DNA of 7,326 nt from a bacterium (GCA_020627425.1 JAHKXX010000334.1:1-7326), one strand, 5' to 3'. Counted from the first letter of the stretch, positions 1-5,939 are shown. Made by a program: numbers and translations. Notes: a model not told the origin generated them from the sequence alone.

Positions 1-20
1 ATATGCGGTAGGGTGATAGA

Positions 21-57
21 ATCCCTCACAGGCTTTATGGCTTGTGGGGGATTTTTT
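21..57 (+). terminator. Rho-independent terminator of an upstream plus-strand gene
   Basis: ATCCCTCACAGG pairs with CTTGTGGGGGAT (12 bp, two G:U) around a short loop and runs directly into six T. The T-run is on the plus strand, so it ends a transcript entering from left of the window, whose gene is not visible. Confidence 0.85.
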
Positions 58-175
58 GTGGTGTATAAAGGAGATATATTGAAAATAGTTATGGAGTTAT
101 CAATCTCCAACTCTGCCTTATAAACGGTTTGATATAAGTATCGTTATTTGAATCAAACAAATCAGAATAATAGTT

Positions 176-598
176 TTAGGAATTGTTTTCCAGAATACTG
201 ATAATGGTTTTTGCAATTCTGATCTCCGCACACCTTTTCATATTAGCAGCGAAGCCGTGAGCTTCGGGTGGTTCAGCGACAAACACTTTCAGATCTTCAA
301 GTTCCATCGGAATATCGTGCCTGAACACAAAACCCTGCTCTAGAGCTACAAGGCAGCCTTCTTTTTCTCCCCAACCGTCTGTAACACTAAAATAGCAAAG
401 CTTATCATCTGTCAGAAATACTCTCTCAGAGCTACCGATTTTGCCTATACACTTGCAAGGCATTGAAGCATAGGATTTGTCATACACTTTCGATTCAGAT
501 AATATTACTCCTGTGAAATGGTCGTTGATGTTGACATCACCACTTTTTTGGCAGATTTCGTAAATCTCGTCCCGGTATTCTTTTCTTTTTGATAGCAT
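176..598 (-). CDS. Hypothetical protein (140 aa) under SAM riboswitch control
   Basis: The family is not recognised. The protein is soluble-looking, with no signal peptide or membrane segment. It has a lysine/glutamate-rich start (MLSKRKEYRDEIYEICQ), a middle rich in beta-type sequence, cysteines in MPCKCIG and CYF, and a probable C-terminal helix (ANMKRCAEIRIAKTIISILE). The ATG start is well supported: AGGAGGG lies 7 nt upstream (606-612). The gene sits alone behind a sigma-A promoter (776-804), a SAM-I-clan aptamer (683-766) and a terminator (640-668), so its expression should drop when S-adenosylmethionine is plentiful. That context suggests a role in methionine, cysteine or SAM metabolism, or in methyl-donor use, but nothing in the protein itself proves it. 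No partner gene follows; the next element to the left is a terminator for the opposite strand. Confidence 0.85.
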   Translation of the reverse strand: MLSKRKEYRDEIYEICQKSGDVNINDHFTGVILSESKVYDKSYASMPCKCIGKIGSSERVFLTDDKLCYFSVTDGWGEKEGCLVALEQGFVFRHDIPMELEDLKVFVAEPPEAHGFAANMKRCAEIRIAKTIISILENNS

Positions 599-639
599 AA
601 TTATGCCCTCCTATAATTTTTTCCATAAGAGAGCATAAG

Positions 640-668
640 AAAAACACCCATCGTTACCGACAGGTGTT
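640..668 (-). terminator. Terminator of the SAM riboswitch expression platform
   Basis: On the minus strand AACACCTGTCG pairs with CGATGGGTGTT (11 bp, including G:U) closed by a GTAA tetraloop and followed by five T. It lies between the aptamer and the ribosome binding site of the 140-aa gene, as expected for a transcription-terminating riboswitch. The 3' arm CGATGGGTG is repeated in the aptamer's 3' end, giving a ready antiterminator. Confidence 0.85.
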
Positions 669-682
669 AAACATCAATATCA

Positions 683-766
683 CCCATCGATCAAGCTTTA
701 GCACCTTACCTTACGGCAGGTTGCTGTGCGGTCAAAGGGCTTGTCCCTCACGCACTCTTTATGGTT
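683..766 (-). promoter_or_regulatory. SAM-I clan riboswitch aptamer, P4-less (SAM-I/IV-like)
   Basis: Read on the minus strand, the core carries the hallmark blocks: AAAGAG (J1/2), GAGGGAC, a kink-turn formed by GA / TTTGA around a GGG/CCC stem, CAGCAACCTGC, and AAGGTGCTAA. The P2 loop CAAG is complementary to CTTG just after GGTGCTAAAG, the place where the canonical SAM-I pseudoknot (CUGG with CCAG) forms; that compensating change is strong evidence. After CTTG the sequence goes almost straight to the putative P1 3' strand, so the P4 helix of classic S-box RNAs is missing, as in the SAM-I/IV variant class. P1 is short here (ACCAT with ATGGGT, one bulge). Known role of the clan: binding S-adenosylmethionine and shutting off the downstream gene. 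The exact subclass is uncertain. Confidence 0.85.
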
Positions 767-775
767 TGTAAGTTC

Positions 776-804
776 ATTGTAGCATATAGTTTTTGTATTT
801 GCAA
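776..804 (-). promoter_or_regulatory. Sigma-A promoter for the SAM riboswitch transcript
   Basis: On the minus strand TTGCAA (-35, 799-804) is separated by 17 nt from TACAAT (-10, 776-781). The expected start lies about 5 nt before the aptamer's P1, so the transcript begins essentially with the riboswitch. Confidence 0.8.
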
Positions 805-823
805 GATTTTTTACAAGATTCCG

Positions 824-1232
824 TCATAACTTAATTTCCCTTGTACTGATACCGTTATCCTGTTGGTCTATGACAGCGATCTGAAATTCATCTTCATAGA
901 TGATTTTTCCGGGAGCTTCCTCACATTCCGAGATATACAGCTTAACGCCGTACTTTTTCAGCATTCTGCGGTAGAAGGTCATTTCCTCATAGATCATTTT
1001 TGCCTTCGTCATTATCCTTGAACCAGGTTACAGCATGACCGGGATTTCCGTTGTCGTAAAACGGCGGAACGGGCAAAGCCTTTTCAAAGCATTTACGGTT
1101 TTCCCAGTATTCTTTTTCTTACTCATCCGTAAGCTTTTTTGCATCGACAAGTCTCCATACAGCAACGAACAAGCCGAGGGGCTGTTGAGTTTTGTAAGCA
1201 ATATCTGATGTATGTATGCGAAAGTATTTCAT
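824..1232 (-). pseudogene. Broken hypothetical gene (~135 codons; nonsense plus frameshift)
   Basis: Starting at ATG 1230-1232 (AGAAGA upstream), the minus strand reads MKYFRIHTSDIAYKT and continues to LVDAKKLTDE, then meets TAA at 1119-1121. The same frame resumes with EKEYWENRKCFEKALP and runs to WFKDNDEGK. At the A5 run (997-1001) the frame shifts by one and continues as MIYEEMTFYRRMLKKYG to the stop at 824. Removing one A restores a continuous protein. I recall a widespread small uncharacterised Clostridia protein with this layout (aromatic N-terminus, EEYW, GNP..A.TW.K, EMTFY, LYISECE, IIYEDE), but give it no function. A shorter reading, ATG 1010-1012 to 824 (62 aa), is the C-terminal part only and has a poorly spaced ribosome site. 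The gene starts 20 bp after the 1253-2236 gene, so the two were probably co-transcribed. Confidence 0.7.
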
Positions 1233-1252
1233 ATTATCTTCTTTATTCTGAC

Positions 1253-2236
1253 TTACGGAGTTACTATGGTATTGTCCTTTATTTCCGAAGCGATATTATC
1301 ATACATTCTGTAGGGATAGAAAGACCTGTGGAATTCCGTTATCATCATTTCGCATTGAAATTCATCCAGTCTGACATCAATATGTGATTCTCTTCCGTCC
1401 GACTCCCTGTATATGACGCTGACATAATAGTTGTATTCCTGACCGGAATAAACACTGTTTTCGTATTTCTTTACACGAACCATTTTTCTTACCATATCCT
1501 TCATGGCACTGTTTTCAACAGCGATAACCTTATTGCTGTTGTATATGACCGTATAGGCACTGCCGATATTAATGCCGCTGCTGCTTAAACCATTCGGTTT
1601 GTATGAAAGCATTTTTCCTTTATTGTATGATTTTTCGATCTCCGGAATGTTATTTGCGGTTTTATAAAATTTTCTGACGGGACCTCCGGTACAATTGTAT
1701 ATTCCGAAGGACATGAATGCCCCGCCGAAAAGTATTCCAAGAATCGAATATCCAAAATGAAAAACCTTTATTGGATAAAAAACAGCAGCTATTGAACCGG
1801 CAAACAGCAGAAGTCCGGCCTCAGCAAGTCCACGGTTATTGCCTGTACAGTATCTTTTTATCAGATCGTGTTTCATACCCTTTTTGCTGATCTCTTCAAA
1901 AGAGTGTTTTTCCTTGTATTCATAATAATCTGTTTTCCATTCTTTATTTCGGTATTTTTCTCCGCTGAGAAATGCCTGCATATCCTTACCGGAGCTTTTA
2001 TCATGACGCTTTTCTTTATAATACGAGTGGATACAAAAGCCTATCATAACAGGCGGTACAAGGATTAAACACACTAATATCTCCCAGCTGCGATAAAAAT
2101 AATACACTGCGCCAAGTATAATCGCTAAAGCCACGCTGCAGATAATTACAACATTCAGGTTTTTCTTTGAGTCAAGCATATTGGTATTATTCATGCGCTG
2201 TATTTCACTGAACTTTTTCTTTATTTTATTATTCAT
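1253..2236 (-). CDS. Hypothetical membrane protein, four transmembrane helices (327 aa)
   Basis: The family is not recognised. After a basic N-terminus (MNNKIKKKFSEIQR) two hydrophobic segments are visible at about residues 27-48 and 51-73, then a charged cytoplasmic-looking loop of ~60 residues rich in Lys, Tyr and Glu. Two more segments follow at 137-155 and 161-181. The C-terminal ~140 residues are soluble, with alternating beta-type strands (AYTVIYNSNKVIAVEN, YNYYVSVIYRESDG) and a final helix-like stretch, in the style of a membrane-anchored sensing or scaffold domain. The start has only a weak ribosome site (GAGTGA), but a consensus promoter lies 35 nt upstream. The downstream partner (824-1232) is broken. 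Confidence 0.8.
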   Translation of the reverse strand: MNNKIKKKFSEIQRMNNTNMLDSKKNLNVVIICSVALAIILGAVYYFYRSWEILVCLILVPPVMIGFCIHSYYKEKRHDKSSGKDMQAFLSGEKYRNKEWKTDYYEYKEKHSFEEISKKGMKHDLIKRYCTGNNRGLAEAGLLLFAGSIAAVFYPIKVFHFGYSILGILFGGAFMSFGIYNCTGGPVRKFYKTANNIPEIEKSYNKGKMLSYKPNGLSSSGINIGSAYTVIYNSNKVIAVENSAMKDMVRKMVRVKKYENSVYSGQEYNYYVSVIYRESDGRESHIDVRLDEFQCEMMITEFHRSFYPYRMYDNIASEIKDNTIVTP

Positions 2237-2270
2237 TCTATTTCACTCGATTAAATAATTATACGATATT

Positions 2271-2298
2271 ATTCTATCATTTCTATTTAAAATGTCAA
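2271..2298 (-). promoter_or_regulatory. Sigma-A promoter for the membrane protein gene
   Basis: Minus strand TTGACA (2293-2298), 16 nt spacer, TAGAAT (2271-2276); the ATG lies ~35 nt downstream. The AT-rich spacer and leader support it. Confidence 0.7.
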
Positions 2299-2965
2299 TA
2301 TGCCAGCTTTTTCTGATGAGGACGAGAAACTATTGGCAACTGTTGGCACGCTGTCAAAGCGTTGGAAAGCACTAACTGAATATAAAAGAATTGTCAGACT
2401 ATAAAGGTATTATGGTTTGTACATGGTCAGAAAAGGGGAAGCAGGACTTGAAGTCCTACTTCACTGAAACAATTTATTATATGCTATGCACCAACACCCT
2501 GATATGTAGCCGTTGGATATTGTAACTGCCTGCCGTGATACTCTCTACGCAAGCAATACCCTCTTTCCCGATAACCGTTCCATTCAAGACTGTAAAACAT
2601 CCTATGCCGGCAGTCGCACGAATGTTATTCCAATCGGTTATCTCTCCAATTATTACTTTACTGTAATTCTTGAAATTCCTGCAAACAAACTATATAATAA
2701 TCTCAGTTAACATTCAGATCATTTGCACTATGCAAGTGTGTCCGGCGGAGTGCCTCCGCAGTCATTTTGTTCTGCATCATATGTTTATTATAGCTATTGT
2801 GCAGCAGCGGGCTTCCTGTGTATTTTAAGACATCAAGGCTCCGGACGGTTTCAGATTAACACGCAAGTGTTTACGGCTATATCACTGATATAGCAAGAAA
2901 TGCTGTCGCTTTATTCGACATCCCAGTGGGATAGCCATACCCACATACACAAAGATAATATAAAT
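2299..2965 (+). other. Gene-poor stretch dense in perfect hairpins; possible structured RNA
   Basis: No convincing protein gene is visible. Short perfect inverted repeats follow one another: AGGACTT-G-AAGTCCT (2443-2457, extending to 2438-2462), TTGCA-CTA-TGCAA (2723-2735), GCGGAG-TGC-CTCCGC (2745-2759), AACAC-GCAA-GTGTT (2858-2871, a GNRA loop), GCTATATCA-C-TGATATAGC (2876-2894), TGTCG...CGACA (2904-2920) and ATCCCA-G-TGGGAT (2920-2932). Longer-range pairs GTCCGG (2740-2745) with CCGGAC (2841-2846) and GGCTAT (2875-2880) with ATAGCC (2931-2936) would close multibranch domains. A terminator follows at 2966-3020. This fits a plus-strand noncoding RNA of roughly 300-580 nt, perhaps of the large ornate type (ROOL or GOLLD-like), but I cannot identify a family, and no plus-strand promoter was found. 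The structure could also be debris of an old element. Confidence 0.35.
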
Positions 2966-3020
2966 AAACGGACTGTAAGGTCATTCAGAAAGACGAATGA
3001 TTTTGCAGTCCGTTTTGTTT
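2966..3020 (+). terminator. Long intrinsic terminator hairpin (possibly bidirectional)
   Basis: AAACGGACTG (2966-2975) pairs with CAGTCCGTTT (3006-3015), with an inner helix TCATTC/GAATGA, followed by TTTGTTTTC. The other strand is also followed by a U-rich stretch. It ends whatever is transcribed across 2300-2965. Confidence 0.75.
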
Positions 3021-3031
3021 TCTGTAAAATC

Positions 3032-3077
3032 GAGCGATAACAAAGACTTGAAAGAGTTGCTGTTATTGCTCTTTTTT
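3032..3077 (+). terminator. Second intrinsic terminator or attenuator before the nuclease gene
   Basis: GAGCGATAACA (3032-3042) pairs with TGTTATTGCTC (3061-3071; 11 bp, one G:U) and is followed by six T. It lies only 38 nt before the ATG at 3115, with no obvious promoter in between, so it may act as an attenuator in the leader of the nuclease gene rather than as a simple gene end. Confidence 0.75.
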
Positions 3078-3114
3078 AATATATTTTATTTTTCAGAAAG
3101 AGAGGTTATCAAAA

Positions 3115-3189
3115 ATGACAACAACAGCAACCACCTACAAACCCAACGTGCCGGCGAGCCACTGGAGCCAATCCGCGTTTTCGCTCTGA
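3115..3189 (+). pseudogene. Detached 5' end of the YqaJ-type nuclease gene
   Basis: ATG 3115 has AGAGG 9 nt upstream and reads MTTTATTYKPNV, then 12 further codons to tandem stops TGA TGA (3187-3192). No gene of this size is recognised. Deleting 97 bp (3151-3247), which is bounded by GTG at 3148-3150 and GTG at 3245-3247, joins this start in frame to ILCSTEKMAEEEW of the nuclease and gives MTTTATTYKPNVILCSTEK, a natural-looking YqaJ N-terminus. I therefore read it as the original start codon and first 12 codons, cut off by a small insertion. Confidence 0.55.
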
Positions 3190-3244
3190 TGAGTGTGTAC
3201 AAGTTAGCTCCCGCGCCTCAAATTCATCGCAGAATTACAGTCCA

Positions 3245-4120
3245 GTGATTCTTTGCAGCACAGAAAAAATGGCAGAGGAAGAATGGCTCAGATGGAGGAC
3301 AACGGGAATAGGCGGCAGTGATGCCGGAACGGTACTCGGTGTTAATCCATACAAAACAAAGCGTGAGCTGTTCTACGAAAAGACAGGCGTTGAGCCCATC
3401 AAGGCAAAGGACAATGACAGCCTTCCGCTCCGCTGGGGACACGCTCTCGAGGAAACCGTTGCCGAAGAATTCAGCAGGCAGACCGGACTTCGTGTATATG
3501 AGGTCAAGGAGATGTACCAGCATCCTCTGTATCCCTTCATGCTTGCAAATGTTGACAGGTTTATCGACCTGCCGGACGGTTCTGTCGGGATCCTCGAGTG
3601 TAAAACGTCAAATCCAAACAGCAAATACAAATGGGAAGACGGCGGCGTTCCGTTCCATTACGAGTGTCAGGTGCGCCATTATATGGCTGTCATGAACATT
3701 GATGTCGCATATATTGCGTGTCTGTTTGAAAACAGCAGTGACACTATGGCAATTCGCAGGATCGAGCGCGATCCCGTCTTCAAGGAGGAGCTTATCGCCG
3801 CAGAGAAGGATTTCTGGGAAAACCATGTCCTTAAAAATGATCCGCCCGCTTTCACGGAGAAGCCGGAGCTTTGCTTTGAAACCATCGACCGTTATGTGCA
3901 GGCTCAGATTTCCAAAAAAGCATTGACTCTCACAGGCTTTGACGAGGTTCTGCCGACTATCCCAGGGCTGAAGGAAAAGAAGAAAGCTCTGGAGGATGAG
4001 GCAAAATCAGTTCAGTCACAGATCGATACGCTTATTCTCCCGATAATTGATTCTATGGGAAATCAGACTGCCGCAAGAGTTTCCTTGCGGTGCGGGCATT
4101 TAAGGAGGATTCAAAAATGA
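3245..4120 (+). CDS. YqaJ-type viral recombinase / lambda-exonuclease-family nuclease, damaged ends
   Basis: The family belongs to the PD-(D/E)XK fold. Its members degrade DNA 5' to 3' and work with RecT-like annealing proteins in phage and mobile-element recombination. Visible in order, numbered from the GTG at 3245: WLRWRTTGIGGSDAG (14-28), GHALEE (65-70), LANVDRF with the metal-binding Asp104, ECK (118-120; the E-x-K of the active site) and YECQVRHYM with Gln142. A C-terminal coiled region LKEKKKALEDEAKSVQSQID comes next. Relatives usually continue ~50-60 residues further; here the protein switches after IIDSMGNQTA to an unrelated tail, ending in an ATGA overlap with the helicase gene. Neither GTG 3245 nor ATG 3269 has a ribosome site; the good site is at 3101-3105 before ATG 3115. 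The catalytic core looks intact, but expression is doubtful. Confidence 0.75.
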   Translation: MILCSTEKMAEEEWLRWRTTGIGGSDAGTVLGVNPYKTKRELFYEKTGVEPIKAKDNDSLPLRWGHALEETVAEEFSRQTGLRVYEVKEMYQHPLYPFMLANVDRFIDLPDGSVGILECKTSNPNSKYKWEDGGVPFHYECQVRHYMAVMNIDVAYIACLFENSSDTMAIRRIERDPVFKEELIAAEKDFWENHVLKNDPPAFTEKPELCFETIDRYVQAQISKKALTLTGFDEVLPTIPGLKEKKKALEDEAKSVQSQIDTLILPIIDSMGNQTAARVSLRCGHLRRIQK

Positions 4121-5371
4121 TAGCAACATACCGGCGAACGATATTTGAAAAAGGCGATTTTTCTATTTGTTCCTTCAAACCGGAGGACGAGAGTGAACCG
4201 CCGCAGAATGCCATGAAATACGGAACCTTCGTCGGAGTAGGAGTCAATATCCCGCACAGCGAGGATGTCAAGCTCAATCTCGACGGTGAATGGGAATCAA
4301 ACAAATATGGGCTTCAGATGAAGATAAACACCTGCATTTCCATTCTTCCGAAAACAGAGGAGGGCATAATTGCTTTCCTTTCATCCGGAGTTTTGCCATA
4401 CATCAAAAACAAAACGGCGATAAAGCTCTATAAAACCTTCGGAGATCATATATTTTCGGTAATTGAAAATCATCCGGAGGAGCTGCTCAGAGTAAGCGGT
4501 ATTACAAAGAAAAAGCTGAAAGCTATTCAGGATGCCTATACAGTGAATTACGGATTTACGATCAACGGATTCGGATTCAAAACTGTTGACGAGATCGCGG
4601 CAAAAACACATACTCCTCCGAATGATCCGCTTCGCATAATGGGAGCTTTGAAATTTGTGCTTACAGAAGCACAGAACGAAGGACACCTTTGCATGAAACA
4701 GGAGGAGCTTCGTACAGCCGCCCATACTCTGCTTAACGCGGGCTTTTACAGAGAAATCGTATCAACCAATGAAATTATTCGTCATAAAGAAAATGGCCTT
4801 AGACGGCGCTCTGAAGGGCGACAACGGCTATGCATATCTCGCATACAACTATGATAACGAGAGCTTTGCGGCAGGGCGCGTAAGGGTGTTTCTGTGCATA
4901 CGTGAAAAGCCTTTCAGAGTTGATCCGTATATTGCAGATTTTGAGCAAAGCAATTTTCCTCTTGCTGAAAAGCAAAGGGAAGCGATACAGCAATTTTTCT
5001 CAAATCGCTTTTCGATAATCACAGGCGGTCCGGGTACAGGAAAGTCCACTGTTCTAAAAGCCATTCTCGAAACTCAATTCAGAATTAAAGCAAAATCAGA
5101 TGTACTGCTGCTTGCTCCGACAGGAAAGGCGGCACGAAGGATGTCAGAGGCAACGGGCAGACCTGCATACACGATTCATTCCGGGCTGCATATAAGCGAG
5201 GAAACAAAGCTTGAAGATATGCAGACTGTTGATGCCGATGTCGTTATAGTTGACGAAGTTTCAATGTGCGACCAGAAGCTGTTTGCCATCCTTTTCCCTC
5301 GAATATTTCTATTTGAACTTCAACACTTCAAACAAAACTTCGAGGGAATAGGAAATTTAGCCAACGGCTAA
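4117..5371 (+). pseudogene. recD2: RecD2-type superfamily 1 helicase, frameshifted and truncated
   Basis: RecD2-like enzymes are 5'-3' DNA helicases of ~700 or more residues. Start ATG 4117 has AAGGAGG 8 nt upstream. The first frame gives the N-terminal domain, a helix-hairpin-helix stretch (AFLSSGVLPYIKNKTAIKLY, then ENHPEELLRVSGITKKKL) and INGFGFKTVDEIA; relatives seem to have ~40 more residues before that last motif. At the A4 run 4790-4793 the frame shifts; removing one A gives continuous RHKEMALDGALKGDNGY. The second frame (4769-5371) carries LAEKQREAIQ, Walker A GGPGTGKS (5024-5047), APTGKAARRM (motif Ia), TIHSGL and Walker B VIVDEVSM. After LFAILF (to 5296) the family sequence ends and 24 foreign codons lead to a stop, so motifs III-VI are missing. 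ATP may still be bound; helicase activity is very unlikely. Confidence 0.8.
5288..5354. repeat. Inverted repeat at the helicase break point
   Basis: TTCCCTCGAA (5294-5303) and TTCGAGGGAA (5339-5348) are a perfect 10-bp inverted repeat; extended outward (5288-5303 and 5339-5354) it matches at 14 of 16 positions. The loop is 35 nt. The left arm lies exactly where helicase homology stops (~5297), so it probably marks a recombination or insertion end. Confidence 0.65.
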
Positions 5372-5385
5372 AAATCTATTTTTAT
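5356..5385 (+). terminator. Small hairpin with U-rich tail before the DUF4417 gene
   Basis: TTTAGCC-AAC-GGCTAAA (7 bp) is followed by AATCTATTTTTATC. It overlaps the broken helicase stop codon and lies just before the ribosome site of the next gene. It could be a weak terminator or attenuator; the U tract is interrupted. Confidence 0.35.
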
Positions 5386-5399
5386 CGGAGGTTTTTCTT

Positions 5400-5939
5400 T
5401 TGAAAACAAAAATGAATATCAAACGCAAAGCTACCATTGATGATGGCTGCAATCCTGAACTTGTTAGGGGTGCAGAATTTGATGGCTATTTCGGAATACC
5501 AACTATCAAAAAGCCCGAGGAGATCATTATTCCCGACCGAATCATTCCGTTTTCAAAGCTTAGCAAGGCAAAAAAGTTTGAAGATGCTATTGCATGCTAT
5601 GAAATGGATAAGGAATTTTCCGATCTGCTAATTCATACGGATCATTATATCAATGATCTGAAAAAGCACATCTTCATCAGTCCGGATTGTTCGCTTTATC
5701 GCAATGCTCTCCTAGAGCTTGAATTTCATTATCAAAAAGCTCTATCTTTCAACGAGAAAGGATTGCAGGCAGGCGGCTCTGCGGAGCTTTCACGACTTTA
5801 CTCAATGCTTGAAGGACATCCGAAGTCCCTTGCAAATCCGCATCGGAAGGACAGAATCCGTGCGACTATACACGAACATAAAGACCAATACATAAAAACA
5901 GGGAATACCGGATATTCTCTTAAGCTTATGGCAGCGTAA
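5400..5939 (+). CDS. DUF4417 N-terminal half fused to an unrelated tail (179 aa)
   Basis: The first ~100 residues match my recollection of DUF4417 proteins, a family of unknown function common on Firmicutes plasmids, phages and integrative elements: GIPTIKKPE, IIPFSKLSK, then HIFISPDCSLYRNA. A full DUF4417 protein continues with an NTYRNRA..G region and an IP..RWG..-type motif; none is present. Instead, after SLYRNA, the sequence is LLELEFHYQKALSFNEKG and a basic, helical tail ending TGNTGYSLKLMAA, which I do not recognise. It looks like the C-terminus of another protein joined in frame by deletion. TTG 5400 is preferred as start because GGAGG (5387-5391) lies 8 nt upstream; ATG 5412 would be 20 nt away. 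No promoter is seen, so expression would rely on read-through. Confidence 0.65.
   Translation: MKTKMNIKRKATIDDGCNPELVRGAEFDGYFGIPTIKKPEEIIIPDRIIPFSKLSKAKKFEDAIACYEMDKEFSDLLIHTDHYINDLKKHIFISPDCSLYRNALLELEFHYQKALSFNEKGLQAGGSAELSRLYSMLEGHPKSLANPHRKDRIRATIHEHKDQYIKTGNTGYSLKLMAA

Noticed and set aside
79..123. 14-codon frame starting TTG with AAAGGAG 5 nt upstream
   Set aside because: It has a good ribosome site but is too short, has no promoter after the terminator at 21-57, and shows no leader-peptide logic.
127..158. GTTTGAT/ATCAAAC inverted repeat after the 140-aa gene
   Set aside because: Only 7 bp with an 18-nt loop and no U tract on the minus strand; not supported as a terminator.
1139..1387. 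Plus-strand open frame of 82 codons
   Set aside because: It lies antisense to the pseudogene start and the end of the membrane protein gene, with no ribosome site; a shadow.
2300..2404. 34-codon frame MPAFSDEDEKLL...
   Set aside because: Composition is protein-like, but it has no ribosome site, overlaps a divergent promoter, and no family is recognised.
2513..2710. Plus-strand 65-codon frame from TTG
   Set aside because: No ribosome site; the opposite strand looks more protein-like, and the stretch is rich in hairpins.
3151..3247. Hammerhead ribozyme (CTGATGAG present at 3185-3192) or T4 gene 60-style translational bypass
   Set aside because: No matching GAAA core for a hammerhead. The matching GTG boundaries suit bypassing, but there is no stop right after the take-off codon and the gene is damaged elsewhere, so insertion is simpler.
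2997..3248. Plus-strand 83-codon frame
   Set aside because: It runs through two terminator hairpins and overlaps the better-supported ATG 3115 start in another frame.
3224..3885. Several open frames opposite or overlapping the nuclease gene
   Set aside because: Shadows of the GC-richer nuclease reading frame, without ribosome sites or family features.
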